From Flintibacter faecis (GTDB lineage Bacteria; Bacillota; Clostridia; Oscillospirales; Oscillospiraceae), in assembly GCF_014287875.1 (NCBI RefSeq), contig NZ_JACOPN010000004.1:124001-188000 (forward strand): DNA of 64,000 bases, written 5' to 3'. Shown here in pieces: positions 51,390 to 60,159 of this stretch. Numbering within the stretch: the stretch's first letter is position 1; the number at the start of each line of letters is the position of its first letter. The position numbers and the translations under genes are program-made. The notes below the pieces were generated by a model. The model was not told the origin of the DNA. It made no database searches and was given only the letters and a program-made list of their open reading frames with translations.

Positions 51390-51474
51390 GCCGCCCTCCC
51401 CTGTTCGCTGTTAGTCGTACTATTGTACCACAAAGTTTTGAAAATGGAAAGCAGAATAAATTTTGTTGCCCGGG

Positions 51475-51504
51475 CCGTCCGGGACATGGTACAATGATGT
51501 GGAA
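51475..51504 (+). promoter_or_regulatory. Promoter for the DUF4177 gene
   Basis: TTGCCC (51475-51480), 18-nt spacer, TACAAT (51499-51504). On the opposite strand TACAAT (51426-51421) probably serves ruvC, with a weak -35. Confidence 0.5.
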
Positions 51505-51537
51505 CAAAAAGAATAAACTGCTCATGGAGGTGTCCCT

Positions 51538-51744
51538 ATGAAAAAAGTGGAATTCGTGCGGGTCAAGTCGGAACTGAGCGGCTATGGCTTCAGCAAGGGC
51601 ATGAAATACTGCTTCACCGGCATCGAAAACATCATCAAGGACCGCCTGATGGACGGCTGGTCCTTTGAGGGCTACGTCCCCGTGGAGAACCGGGGCATCG
51701 GCGACATAGAGACCCTATCGCTGATCTTTCAGAAGGAGCTGTAA
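51538..51744 (+). CDS. DUF4177 family protein
   Basis: 68 residues: MKKVEFVRVKSELSGYGFSKGMKYCFTGIENIIKDRLMDGWSFEGYVPVENRGIGDIETLSLIFQKEL. The helix-then-GWSFEGYVPVE-then-IGDIETLSLIFQKE pattern fits DUF4177, small single-domain proteins of Firmicutes with unknown role. GGAGG precedes ATG 51538 by 7 nt. Upstream of the T-box promoter and separate from leuA. Confidence 0.85.
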   Translation: MKKVEFVRVKSELSGYGFSKGMKYCFTGIENIIKDRLMDGWSFEGYVPVENRGIGDIETLSLIFQKEL

Positions 51745-51835
51745 GTCATCATGACGAAAAAACGAATCAGAGATATTGTGCTTGCCTTGAAAGCGAGTAA
51801 TTTGACCGGGGACTGAAATATTTTTCTGTCAGTGC

Positions 51836-51864
51836 TTGACAAACGCCCTCTTTTTCGCTACAAT
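51836..51864 (+). promoter_or_regulatory. Promoter for T-box-leuA
   Basis: TTGACA (51836-51841), 17-nt spacer, TACAAT (51859-51864). Near consensus; transcription should begin at about 51871. Confidence 0.8.
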
Positions 51865-51870
51865 CATCGT

Positions 51871-52142
51871 TACAACAGGCGATGACGGGAATAAAGACAG
51901 CGGCCTGCCCATTTCAGAGAGTCGGTGGTTGGTGCGAACCGATGTGTGCTCCGCTGTGTATAACTGCTCCCCGAGCCTTCTGTCTGAACAACTCAGTAGG
52001 ACAGAACGTCTGGCCCCGTTATCGGCCCCGGCCTTGTTAGAGGCTTCTAAGGGCCGTTTGGGCGACCAACGGCTGAACCAGGGTGGTACCGCGTGATGTT
52101 CACGCCCCTGACTTGAACAGACAAGTCAGGGGCGTTTTTATT
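51871..52142 (+). ncRNA. T-box riboswitch (leucine) upstream of leuA
   Basis: The canonical T-box sequence AGGGTGGTACCGCG is at 52080-52093, followed by a terminator (CGCCCCTGACTT 52103-52114 with AAGTCAGGGGCG 52123-52134, then T-run). Stem I includes AGAGAGTCGGTGG and the ACAGCGG/CCGCTGT helix. The specifier region on its 3' side reads AACTGCTCCCC at 51962-51972, containing the leucine codons CTG (51964-51966) and CTC (51967-51969). Uncharged tRNA-Leu should stabilise the antiterminator and switch on leuA. Which Leu codon is the specifier was not resolved. Confidence 0.93.
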
Positions 52143-52179
52143 TTCCCTGACGGACATTTCTAAGGAGGCTCTTATCGCT

Positions 52180-53877
52180 ATGAAACCCGGATATCAAAAG
52201 TACATTCCCTTCCAGCCCCAGAAGATCGAAAACCGCACCTGGCCCGACAGGGTCATCACCAAGGCCCCCGTCTGGTGCTCCGTGGACCTGCGGGACGGCA
52301 ACCAGGCCCTGGTGGACCCCATGAACCTGCAGGAGAAGCTGGAGTATTTCCACACGCTGGTGGACATCGGCGTGAAGGAGATCGAGATCGGCTTCCCCTC
52401 CGCCAGCGAGACGGAGTACGAGATCTGCCGGGAGCTGATCGAGGGCGGCCACATCCCCGACGACGTGACCATCCAGGTGCTGGTCCAGGCCCGGGAGCAC
52501 CTGATCAAGAAGACCTTCGAGGCCATTCGCGGTGCCAAGAACGTCATCCTCCACTTCTATAACTCCACCTCCACCCTCCAGCGCAAGGTGGTGTTCCACA
52601 TGGATACCGACGGCATCACCAAAATCGCCACCGACGCCGCCGACCTGATCTATGAGATGAGCAAGCCCCTCATTGACCAGGGCATGAACCTGCGCTTTGA
52701 GTATTCCCCCGAGTCCTTTATGGGCACCGAGATGGACTACGCCGTGGAGATCTGCCAGGCGGTGCTGGAGCACCTCCACGCCACCCCGGAGCGCAAGGTC
52801 ATCCTGAACCTGCCCACCACCGTGGAGAACTGCATGCCCAACCAGTTTGCCGACATGCTGGAGTATTTCTGCCGCAAGATCCCCGGCCGGGACAGCGCCA
52901 TTATCTCCCTCCACCCCCACAACGACCGAGGCACCGGCGTGGCCACCACCGAGCTGGGCCTGCTGGCCGGGGCCGACCGTGTGGAAGCCACCCTGTTCGG
53001 CAACGGCGAGCGCACCGGCAACGTGGACATGGTCACCCTGGCCATGAACATGTGGACCCAGGGCATCGACCCGGAGCTGGACTTCCACGACATCAACAAG
53101 ATCAAAGAGATGTTCGAGCGCTGCACCAAGATGCCCGTGGGCGACCGCCAGCCCTACGCCGGCAAGCTGGTGTTCACCGCCTTCTCCGGCAGCCACCAGG
53201 ACGCCATCAACAAGGGCAGCCAGTATATGAAGGACTCGGGCACCGAGTATTGGGAGATCCCCTATCTGCCCATCGACCCCGCAGACGTGGGCCGGGAGTA
53301 CGAGCCCATCATCCGCATCAACTCCCAGTCCGGCAAGGGCGGCGCAGCCTATATCATGGAGCACAACTTCGGCTTTGATCTGCCCAAGGCCATGCACCCG
53401 GAGTTTGGTTCGGTGGTCCAGCACGAGACCGATGCCGTAGGCACCGAGATCACCCCGGAGCGCATCAACCAGCTGTTCCACCAGACCTACATCGACGTGG
53501 ATGGCCCCTACAAACTGCTCAAGCACGCCTTCCAGGAGACCATCGACGGCGAGGGCCACTCCCATGTGGCCTTCCAGGGCACCATCCAGCACACCGACAC
53601 CATCTTCCAGGTGTCCGGCGAGGGCAACGGCCCCATCGATGCCTTCTTCAACGCCATCAAGGGCGAGAAGATGGCCCGCTTCTCCTTCCTGGACTACGCC
53701 TCCCACGCCATCACCGACGGCTCTGACTCCCAGGGCGTGGCCTATATCCTGCTTCAGGATCAGCGGGACGGCAAGAAGTATTGGGGCGTGGGCCTGTCCC
53801 ACAACATCAACCTGGCCCCCCTGCGCGGCATCCTCTCCGCCATCAACCGCGCCAAACGCGCCAGACACCACGAGTAA
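52180..53877 (+). CDS. leuA: 2-isopropylmalate synthase (long form)
   Basis: 565 residues, the long LeuA class. First committed step of leucine synthesis, condensing acetyl-CoA with 2-oxoisovalerate. WCSVDLRDGNQALVDPM gives the metal-binding Asp of the DmpG/HMGL barrel, ISLHPHNDRGTGVA the HxH metal site and GNVDMVTLAMNM the active loop. The C-terminal region (about 440-560) is the leucine-sensing regulatory domain (GEGNGPIDAFFNAI). It is controlled by the leucine T-box just upstream. No other leu genes follow, so the pathway is split. Confidence 0.97.
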   Translation: MKPGYQKYIPFQPQKIENRTWPDRVITKAPVWCSVDLRDGNQALVDPMNLQEKLEYFHTLVDIGVKEIEIGFPSASETEYEICRELIEGGHIPDDVTIQVLVQAREHLIKKTFEAIRGAKNVILHFYNSTSTLQRKVVFHMDTDGITKIATDAADLIYEMSKPLIDQGMNLRFEYSPESFMGTEMDYAVEICQAVLEHLHATPERKVILNLPTTVENCMPNQFADMLEYFCRKIPGRDSAIISLHPHNDRGTGVATTELGLLAGADRVEATLFGNGERTGNVDMVTLAMNMWTQGIDPELDFHDINKIKEMFERCTKMPVGDRQPYAGKLVFTAFSGSHQDAINKGSQYMKDSGTEYWEIPYLPIDPADVGREYEPIIRINSQSGKGGAAYIMEHNFGFDLPKAMHPEFGSVVQHETDAVGTEITPERINQLFHQTYIDVDGPYKLLKHAFQETIDGEGHSHVAFQGTIQHTDTIFQVSGEGNGPIDAFFNAIKGEKMARFSFLDYASHAITDGSDSQGVAYILLQDQRDGKKYWGVGLSHNINLAPLRGILSAINRAKRARHHE

Positions 53878-53962
53878 GGCGTTCCTGATCTGTTCCAACG
53901 GCAAAGGCCGGTCTCCCCGGGGGCCAGCCTTTGCTTGTTGAAAAAAATCCCATCAAATCCGA

Positions 53963-53991
53963 TTGACATTTTCTGAAATCCCGCATATAAT
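53963..53991 (+). promoter_or_regulatory. Consensus promoter of the structured RNA
   Basis: TTGACA (53963-53968), exactly 17 nt, TATAAT (53986-53991). Full match to the sigma-A consensus at both hexamers; transcription should begin at about 53998. Confidence 0.85.
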
Positions 53992-53997
53992 AAATGT

Positions 53998-54215
53998 GGA
54001 TAGAGGGCATCATCCCTCTGGTGTGACTGGCACCTAAAATCCGAAAGAGATGCCGGACTTTGGGCCGGAGCGTTGGCGGGCAACAGAAAAACCCGATATA
54101 GATGCAGTAGAATGGTCTTTGACCAGATGGAACTGAGCGTCGGCGGACGACAGAAAAACCAGTCATGAAAAGAGAAGGCGCGTGACACTGCGGTGTCGCA
54201 GTCTTCTCTTTTTTA
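53998..54215 (+). ncRNA. Stand-alone structured RNA of unknown class with duplicated modules
   Basis: About 215 nt between a consensus promoter and a strong terminator (AAAAGAGAAG 54168-54177 with CTTCTCTTTTTT 54203-54214, plus inner GTGACAC/GTGTCGC). The 5' part makes a three-way junction: GGAT (53998-54001) with ATCC (54039-54042), enclosing AGAGGG/CCCTCT and GGTG/CACC hairpins. Two 30-nt modules follow, at 54066-54095 and 54133-54162, with identical single strands (AGC, loop GCGGR, AGAAAAAC) but different paired bases: CGG/CCG versus CTG/CAG, and GTTG/CAAC versus GTCG/CGAC. No gene follows in the same direction. I do not recognise the class. Confidence 0.75.
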
Positions 54216-54486
54216 TAGGTTTAAAGGCGGATAGAGAGCGGATTTTGCATATTTGAAGCCTGAAGCTACATAGCATCTGAGTCAAAGGGACGGTTCCCGC
54301 GGGGACCGTCCCTGAGACTGTCAAAAAAGCCTGTCATTGCGAGGAGGCCCAACGGGCCGACGTGGCAATCCGTTCCTAAAACTCACGAGTATCAGCACAT
54401 TCCCGACTTTTTGGTTACGGATTCCCACGTCGCTGCGCTTCTCGGAATGACAGAAAAGGGTTTATCGACACGCTGCCTTTGTTCGT
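54213..54486. repeat. REP/MITE-like palindromic repeat element
   Basis: After the RNA terminator there is a hairpin GGGACGGT/ACCGTCCC (about 54289-54313), then TGAGACTGTCAAAAAAG. Next comes a palindromic element of about 130 nt: CTGTCATTGCGAG...GACGTGGCAATCCGT (about 54332-54376) inverted relative to ACGGATTCCCACGTCG...CTCGGAATGACAG (about 54417-54454). Related half-copies lie near 60075-60110 and 61748-61786. It encodes nothing. Confidence 0.75.
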
Positions 54487-54807
54487 TTACTTCCGTCTCT
54501 TCGCCTTTGGCGCAGGCAGTTCATCGTACATGGCGTTGAACAGGCCCGTCAGGAACGCTTTATCATCCACCTCGTCCACCAGCAGCATCTCTTTTGCCCC
54601 CGCATAGGGCAGCTCATAAATGGCCGTGGGCATATAGGCCACAGCCGCCTTCACAGGCTTCACCAGCAGCCGGTCATCATAGATGCCGCCCACGATCTTG
54701 CCCCGGTAATACAGGATGAACTCACCCATCATGGCCCGGTAAGTGATCTCCTCCAGGCCGGACAGCTGCTCCAAAATGTAATTCAGATATTCTTTTCCGG
54801 ATGCCAC
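54487..54807 (-). CDS. TfoX/Sxy N-terminal-domain protein
   Basis: 106 residues: MASGKEYLNYILEQLSGLEEITYRAMMGEFILYYRGKIVGGIYDDRLLVKPV ... YELPYAGAKEMLLVDEVDDKAFLTGLFNAMYDEL. The RAMMGEFILYYRGKIVGGIYDDRLLVK block is the TfoX N-terminal domain. The C-terminal domain found in gamma-proteobacterial competence regulators is absent. In clostridia such stand-alone forms have no established role. The lysine/arginine-rich tail (PKAKRRK) is unusual. Confidence 0.88.
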   Translation of the reverse strand: MASGKEYLNYILEQLSGLEEITYRAMMGEFILYYRGKIVGGIYDDRLLVKPVKAAVAYMPTAIYELPYAGAKEMLLVDEVDDKAFLTGLFNAMYDELPAPKAKRRK

Positions 54808-55130
54808 GGTCCTCTCCCCTTTTGCGGTTTTGATCTTATTATACTTGGCCTGTCAAATCGGGGGACCGGTCCCCGATTTTCTCTCTTCTCCCCTCGACTG
54901 TTTCAATTACTCTGCCTTTCTTTCTCTGTTTTTGTTTTATCTGTGAGATATCCCGATTTTACGGGATAGCTTTCGATATGAATTGACTTTTCGCCGCTTT
55001 AGAGTATACTTAACTTAGTTCTTACTTGATCAACTCCGCCCGTCTCCCCACTGACGCAGACGTTTGCTGCGTTCAGAGTTCTTTTAAAAAGAACAAAGAC
55101 GGGCTGGTTTTCTATTAAGGAGGCGCTTCC
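54808..55130 (+). promoter_or_regulatory. Promoter and structured leader of phosphoketolase
   Basis: TTGACT (54983-54988), 16-nt spacer, TATACT (55005-55010) give the promoter. The 115-nt leader can fold into a three-way junction: GCCCGTCT (55038-55045) with AGACGGGC (55097-55104), enclosing CTGACGCAG/CTGCGTTCAG (55051-55075) and GTTCTTTT/AAAAGAAC (about 55078-55094). TTTT follows the outer stem, so it could attenuate. RBS AAGGAGG is at 55117-55123. 54808-54980 shows only an AT-rich stretch. Confidence 0.5.
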
Positions 55131-57569
55131 ATGGCAAAAGCGGCGGACAACAGTTCAAAGGCGGCGGCCAAGGCCCCTGCCCGCATGTCGAAAAAGGACT
55201 CTCTCACCAAGGAGCAGCTCCGGGCGGTGGATGCCTGGTGGCGGGCGGCCAACTATCTGTCCGCCGGCCAGCTCTATCTGCTGGACAACCCCCTGCTGCG
55301 CCAGCCCCTGCAGCCTGAGCATCTGAAGCAGCACATCGTGGGCCACTGGGGCACCTGTCCCGGACAGAACTTCATCTACACCCATTTAAACCGGGCCATT
55401 GTGAAATATGACCTGGACATGATCTACCTCTGCGGCCCCGGCCACGGGGGCAACGCCGTGGTGGCCCAGGACTATCTGGACGGCTCCTACAGCGAGATAT
55501 ACCCCAACATCAGCCAGGACGTGGCCGGGATGAAGCGGCTGTTCCGCCAGTTTTCTTTCCCCGGCGGCATCCCCTGCCACACCGCGCCGGAGACCCCCGG
55601 CTCCATCAACGAGGGGGGCGAGCTGGGCTATTCCCTGGCCCACGCCTTCGGCGCGGTGATGGACAACCCCGGCCTCATCGCCGCCTGCGTGGTGGGCGAC
55701 GGCGAGGCAGAGACCGGCCCCCTGGCCGCCGCATGGCACTCCAACAAGTTTTTAAACCCCATCACCGACGGGGCGGTGCTGCCCATTCTGCATCTGAACG
55801 GATTTAAGGTCTCCAACCCCACGATCTTTGCCCGCATCTCCCACGAGGAGTTGGAGATGTTCTTCAAGGGCTGCGGCTGGGAGCCCCGCTTTGTGGAGGG
55901 GGACGAGCCCCAGTCCATGCACCAGAAGATGGCCGCCGCCCTGGACTGGGCGGTGCGGGAGATCCAGCGCATTCAGGAGTACGCCCGGTCCAGCGGCGAT
56001 GCCGCCCGGCCCCGCTGGCCCATGATCGTCCTGCGCACCCCCAAGGGCTGGACCGGCCCCAAGGAAGTGGACGGAAAAATCGTGGAGGGCTCCTGGCGCG
56101 CCCACCAGGCCCCCATCCCCGTCCACGACGGCCGGCCGGGGCGGCTGGAGCAGCTGGAGGCCTGGCTGCGCAGCTATCACCCCGAGGAGCTCTTTGACGA
56201 GAACGGCGCCCTCATCCCCTCCCTCCAGGACTTCGCCCCCAGGGGGGAGCGGCGCATGGGAGCCAACCCCCACGCCAACGGCGGCCTGCTGCTGCGGGAC
56301 CTGCGCATCCCCGACTTTCGGGAGTACGCCCAAGAGGTGCCCCGGCCCGGTGCGGTGGAGACGGAGGACATGGCCGTTTTGGGCGGCTATGTCCGGGACC
56401 TGATGTCCCGGAACCTGGCCGGGCGGAACTTCCGCATCTTCGGGCCGGACGAGACGGCCTCCAATCGTCTGGAGCAGGTGTTCCAGGCCAGCGGCCGCCG
56501 CTGGGCCGACGAGATCGACCCGGAGACAGATTCCTGCCTCTCCCACGATGGGCGGGTGATGGATGCGGCCCTGTCCGAGCATCTGTGTCAGGGCTGGCTG
56601 GAGGGCTATCTCCTCACCGGGCGGCACGGCTTTTTCAACAGCTACGAGGCGTTCATCCGCATCGTGGACTCCATGGTCTCTCAGCACGCCAAGTGGCTGA
56701 AGGTGTGCCGCCAGCTGCCTTGGCGGCAGTCCATTGCATCGCTGAACTATGTGCTGGCCTCCAACGTGTGGCAGCAGGACCACAACGGCTTCACCCACCA
56801 GGACCCGGGCTTTCTGGACCATGTGGCCAACAAAAAGGCGGACGTGGTGCGGCTCTACCTCCCCCCCGACGCCAACTGCCTGCTGTCCTGCTTTGACCAC
56901 TGCATCCAGAGTCGGAACCAGATCAACGTGATGATCGCCTCCAAGCTCCCACGGCCCCAGTGGCTGAACATGGAGGAGGCCATCAAGCACTGCACCCACG
57001 GCATCGGTATCTGGCAGTGGGCCTCCAACGACCAGGGCCATGAGCCGGACGCAGTGCTGGCCTGCTGCGGCGACACCCCCACCCTGGAGACCCTGGCCGC
57101 CGTGACCATCCTGCGCCACCACCTGCCCGACCTGAAGATCCGGGTGGTGAACGTGGTGGACCTGATGAAGCTGCAGCCCCACACCGAGCACCCCCACGGC
57201 CTTACCGACGAGGACTATGACGCCCTGTTCACCACCGATGCCCCCATCATCTTCGCCTTCCACGGCTACCCCACCCTGGTCCACGAGCTGACCTATCGCC
57301 GCCACAACAAAAAGCTCCACGTCCGGGGTTACAAGGAGGAGGGCACCATCACCACCCCCTTCGACATGCGGGTACGCAACGACATCGACCGCTTCCACCT
57401 GGTCATGGACACGGTGAAGCGCCTGCCCCAGCTGGGCAACAGCGCCGCCTATCTCATTCAGGAGATGAAGGACAAGCTGGTGGAGCACCGCCAGTACATC
57501 ACCACCCACGGCCAGGATATGCCCGAGGTGCGGGACTGGAAGTGGAACGGCGGAAAGGGGATCTACTAA
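55131..57569 (+). CDS. xfp: Phosphoketolase (Xfp)
   Basis: 812 residues. Thiamine-diphosphate enzyme cleaving xylulose-5-P and/or fructose-6-P to acetyl phosphate plus a shorter sugar phosphate. [65 protein letters not shown] (ThDP-binding GDG motif) and [18 protein letters not shown] are family signatures. The N-terminal extension is unusually Lys/Ala-rich ([21 protein letters not shown]). It feeds acetyl phosphate to AckA. Strong codon bias. Confidence 0.97.
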   Translation: MAKAADNSSKAAAKAPARMSKKDSLTKEQLRAVDAWWRAANYLSAGQLYLLDNPLLRQPLQPEHLKQHIVGHWGTCPGQNFIYTHLNRAIVKYDLDMIYLCGPGHGGNAVVAQDYLDGSYSEIYPNISQDVAGMKRLFRQFSFPGGIPCHTAPETPGSINEGGELGYSLAHAFGAVMDNPGLIAACVVGDGEAETGPLAAAWHSNKFLNPITDGAVLPILHLNGFKVSNPTIFARISHEELEMFFKGCGWEPRFVEGDEPQSMHQKMAAALDWAVREIQRIQEYARSSGDAARPRWPMIVLRTPKGWTGPKEVDGKIVEGSWRAHQAPIPVHDGRPGRLEQLEAWLRSYHPEELFDENGALIPSLQDFAPRGERRMGANPHANGGLLLRDLRIPDFREYAQEVPRPGAVETEDMAVLGGYVRDLMSRNLAGRNFRIFGPDETASNRLEQVFQASGRRWADEIDPETDSCLSHDGRVMDAALSEHLCQGWLEGYLLTGRHGFFNSYEAFIRIVDSMVSQHAKWLKVCRQLPWRQSIASLNYVLASNVWQQDHNGFTHQDPGFLDHVANKKADVVRLYLPPDANCLLSCFDHCIQSRNQINVMIASKLPRPQWLNMEEAIKHCTHGIGIWQWASNDQGHEPDAVLACCGDTPTLETLAAVTILRHHLPDLKIRVVNVVDLMKLQPHTEHPHGLTDEDYDALFTTDAPIIFAFHGYPTLVHELTYRRHNKKLHVRGYKEEGTITTPFDMRVRNDIDRFHLVMDTVKRLPQLGNSAAYLIQEMKDKLVEHRQYITTHGQDMPEVRDWKWNGGKGIY

Positions 57570-57575
57570 AAACGT

Positions 57576-57735
57576 TTGACCCCGCTCCTGCTCTGTGCTA
57601 TACTAAAGCAAATGCTGGCATGAAGCCGGCCCCTGCGCATCCCTTCCCCTGCATTATTTCATACGGATGGAATCACATACCGCAAAGGTATCGCCTGCCC
57701 AGAAGGGCGGGGCTGCTTTTGCGGTATTTTTTATC
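57576..57735 (+). promoter_or_regulatory. Promoter and terminator-bearing leader of the ECF S-component gene
   Basis: TTGACC (57576-57581), 17-nt spacer, TATACT (57599-57604). The leader from about 57611 contains GCTGGCATGAAGCCGGC-like pairing, then a terminator: ATACCGCAAA (from about 57679) with TTTTGCGGTAT followed by T6, near 57735. Placement, with the start codon 25 nt beyond, is what a riboswitch or attenuator would show. I could not match its upstream part to TPP, FMN, preQ1, THF or another class. Confidence 0.55.
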
Positions 57736-57759
57736 CCGTTCAGGAAAGGAAGTTTTTCA

Positions 57760-58302
57760 ATGACAAACACGAACCGCTCCGTCAAGAACATGGTGGTGGC
57801 CGCCCTGATGCTGGCCCTGGCCTATGTTCTGCCCAACTTTACCGGAAACATCCCCCAGATCGGCTCCATGCTGCTGCCCATGCACCTGCCCACCCTGCTG
57901 TGCGGCTTTTTGTGCGGCGGCGTGTGGGGCGCTGTGGTGGGCTTTGTGGCCCCTCTGCTCCGCTCCACTCTGTTGGGGATGCCCCCCATGTTCCCCACCG
58001 CCATCTCCATGGCCTTTGAGATGGCCGTCTACGGCCTGGTGTCCGGTGCGCTGTACCGCCGCCTGCCCAAGAACCTGGGCGGCATCTATGCCTCCCTCAT
58101 CGGCGCTATGGCAGCCGGGCGTGTGGTGTGGGGCGTGGTCCGGGCCCTGCTGACCCTGACGGGCAACACCCAGTTCTCCTTTGCCGCCTTCATCGCCGGA
58201 GCCTTCACCTCCGCCATCCCCGGCATCCTCCTCCAGCTGGTGGCCATCCCCGTGGTGGTGGTGGCCCTGCAGAAGGCCCGCCTGATCCCCCAGGCCGCCT
58301 GA
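57760..58302 (+). CDS. ECF transporter S-component (substrate-binding)
   Basis: 180 residues from ATG 57760 (AAAGGAAG upstream); six hydrophobic segments. NMVVAALMLALAYVLPNFTGNIPQIGSMLLPMHLPTLLCGFLCGGVWGAVVGFVAPLLRSTLLGMPPMFPTAISMAFEMAVYGLVSG is the pattern of predicted vitamin-type S-components of ECF importers. Such proteins bind the vitamin and dock to a shared EcfAA'T module, which is not encoded here. Substrate is unknown; pantothenate has been suggested for similar sequences. Followed four bases later by a kinase-type gene. Confidence 0.85.
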   Translation: MTNTNRSVKNMVVAALMLALAYVLPNFTGNIPQIGSMLLPMHLPTLLCGFLCGGVWGAVVGFVAPLLRSTLLGMPPMFPTAISMAFEMAVYGLVSGALYRRLPKNLGGIYASLIGAMAAGRVVWGVVRALLTLTGNTQFSFAAFIAGAFTSAIPGILLQLVAIPVVVVALQKARLIPQAA

Positions 58303-58306
58303 CACC

Positions 58307-59347
58307 ATGGAGCAGATTGCGGCGCTCCTGAAGGAGCATATCGACAGCCACCCCGGTCTGGAGACCGTGGACGCAGTAAAATTTTTGTTCCAAAGCTATC
58401 TGGGGCCGGAGCATCTGGTCCCCTCGGAGCCGGCTTCTCTGACCCGCTTGGAGGAGGAGCTGGCCCAGTGCGGCCCCGATTTTGGCCAGCCCCTGACCCA
58501 GTCCCTGGGCAACGGCCTGTGTCGGCTGAACCTCCGGCCAAGCCAAGCAGCGGGGCTCTCCCCCGCCACCCTGAACCGCCTGTTCTTTCTCACCGCCCGG
58601 CAGTTCCGGGGGGACCGGGCGGCGTTTGAAGGGGCGCTGGACCAGGTCCGGGACTTTTGCCTGCCCGGGTGGCCGGATTTTCCGGCTGACTACCGCCGCC
58701 GGGGCTGTCCGGCGGTGCGCCACAGCAGCGCCTATCGAGCGCGCTACCGCCCGGCCTATCGGGTGGTGCTGGCCCGGTTCGGGGCGCTGGTCCCCATTCT
58801 GGCGGCCATTGACCGGGAGCTGGCCCGGCGGGATCAGGTGCGCCTGGCCATCGACGGCCCCTGCGCCTCGGGCAAGTCCACCCTGGCCCGGACGCTGGCG
58901 GACATCTATGGCTGCCCGGTAATCCACATGGACGACTTTTTTCTCCGGCCCCACCAGCGCACCCCCCAGCGGCTGGAGGAGCCGGGGGGCAACGTGGACT
59001 ACGAGCGCTTTGATGCCCAGGTCCTCTCCCCCCTGTGCCGGAACGAGGCCGCCCGCTATCGGCCCTGGCGGTGCCGCACCGGCGACCTGGGGCCGGAGAT
59101 CGTCATTCCCCCCGCCCCTCTGGCGGTGTTTGAGGGCAGCTATTCCCTCCGCCCCGACCTGCGGGAGCGCTATCACCTGCGCATCTGGACCCAGGCCCCC
59201 TGGGACACCCGCCTGGAGCGCATCGCCCAGCGGGGCCCCGGCTGCACCGACCGCTTCCGGCAGGTCTGGATCCCCCTGGAGGACCGCTATTTCGCCGCCT
59301 GCCGGGTGAAGGAGTGCTGCCAGCTGGTTTGGAACGGGGACAATTAG
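58307..59347 (+). CDS. P-loop kinase (uridine kinase-like) with N-terminal domain of unknown function
   Basis: 346 residues. The C-terminal half is a P-loop kinase: Walker A GPCASGKST (184-192), VIHMDDFFLRP with the catalytic Asp pair, VFEGSYSLRPDLRERYHLRIW and a lid region TRLERIAQRG. This is the uridine kinase/phosphoribulokinase-like fold. The N-terminal 160 residues (VDAVKFLFQSYLGPEHLV ... LNRLFFLTARQFRGDRAAFEGALDQVRDF) match no domain I recognise. The 4-nt gap to the S-component suggests import followed by phosphorylation trapping. Confidence 0.75.
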   Translation: MEQIAALLKEHIDSHPGLETVDAVKFLFQSYLGPEHLVPSEPASLTRLEEELAQCGPDFGQPLTQSLGNGLCRLNLRPSQAAGLSPATLNRLFFLTARQFRGDRAAFEGALDQVRDFCLPGWPDFPADYRRRGCPAVRHSSAYRARYRPAYRVVLARFGALVPILAAIDRELARRDQVRLAIDGPCASGKSTLARTLADIYGCPVIHMDDFFLRPHQRTPQRLEEPGGNVDYERFDAQVLSPLCRNEAARYRPWRCRTGDLGPEIVIPPAPLAVFEGSYSLRPDLRERYHLRIWTQAPWDTRLERIAQRGPGCTDRFRQVWIPLEDRYFAACRVKECCQLVWNGDN

Positions 59348-60159
59348 TTTACAGCAAAACAGGCATCGCCGTTGGGTCGATGCCTGAGACTGTCAGAAAA
59401 GTCAGCGAAGCTGAGTGAGGGATTCCGTTTTTAGGTCAGCTTTCCGGGCAGATCATATCCGCCCCTACACCGTCTCCTGGGGTAAGAAACAAAAAGCCTT
59501 CCCCTGGGGGAAGGTGGCATGGCGCAGCCATGACGGATGAGGGGAACGCCATCGACATTTGAGTGCTTCTGACGGAACGGCCAAAGCCTTCGCCCCGCAG
59601 GGGAGAAGGTGGCATGGGCGAAGCCCATGACGGATGAGGGGGACCACGGGGGTGCACCCGTTATCGACGGGCCGCTGAGGACAGCGGCCCCTACGAAATC
59701 TATCGTAACCCTGCGTAGGGGCGGATGTCCCCATCCGCCCGTTCGAGGGCCTCCGCACCTTACGATACCCGCCCTCATCCGCCCCCTGCGGGGGCACCTT
59801 CCCCCTAGAAGGGGGAAGGCTTAGGGACGTGGGGTCGGAATCCTTCCGTCACGGGCTGCGCAGCCCTTGGCAGCTCTGCTGCCTTACGGATGCAGCGTAC
59901 CCATTGCGGGCGCTGCGCCCGTGCCACCTAGCCCTATCCCTTTTGTCCCTTCGGGACATTTCCCCTTGATAAGGGGAATCGGCCTTTGACAAGGGAGGCT
60001 GCCCTCTCAGTCACGGCTAACGCCGTGCCAGCTCCCCCACAGGGGGAGCCAAGGGAACGAAGGGCAGGGCGCTGCGCTGCTTTCGCTCCTCGGAATGCCA
60101 GAAAGGATTTATTGACAGGTAAAAACGCTGCGGATGAAGTTCCGCAGCGTTTTTCTATG
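59348..60159. repeat. 810-nt cluster of dispersed repeats, no gene
   Basis: Contains several copies of short GC-rich repeat units. Direct copies of AAGGTGGCATG...GCCATGACGGATGAGG occur near 59510-59545 and 59605-59640, an inverted relative (CTCATCCGCCCCCTGCGGGGGCACC) near 59773, CGTAGGGGCGGATGTCCCC near 59713, TGAGACTGTCAGAAAAG near 59388 (also at 54311) and a REP half (CTCCTCGGAATGCCAGAAAG, about 60088). Short frames inside are repeat-derived. It sits between the kinase gene and a bidirectional terminator. Confidence 0.7.
60121..60154. terminator. Bidirectional terminator of the DUF3842 gene
   Basis: AAAAACGCTGCGGA (60121-60134) and TCCGCAGCGTTTTT (60141-60154) form a perfect 14-bp stem, terminating leftward transcription 6 nt after the DUF3842 stop. 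Confidence 0.85.

Noticed and set aside
53998..54215. The structured RNA as 6S RNA, RNase P RNA, SRP RNA or tmRNA
   Set aside because: Its 5' and 3' ends do not form the long 6S duplex, and the conserved cores of RNase P (GAGGAAAGTCC), SRP (GGAAGCAG) and tmRNA are absent.
59431..59824. Several frames of 70-115 codons between the kinase gene and DUF3842
   Set aside because: They lie in repeated units and read from both strands; the sequence is repeat-derived.
59348..60159. The repeat cluster as a CRISPR array
   Set aside because: Repeat units vary in length and orientation, with no regular spacers and no cas genes in the window.
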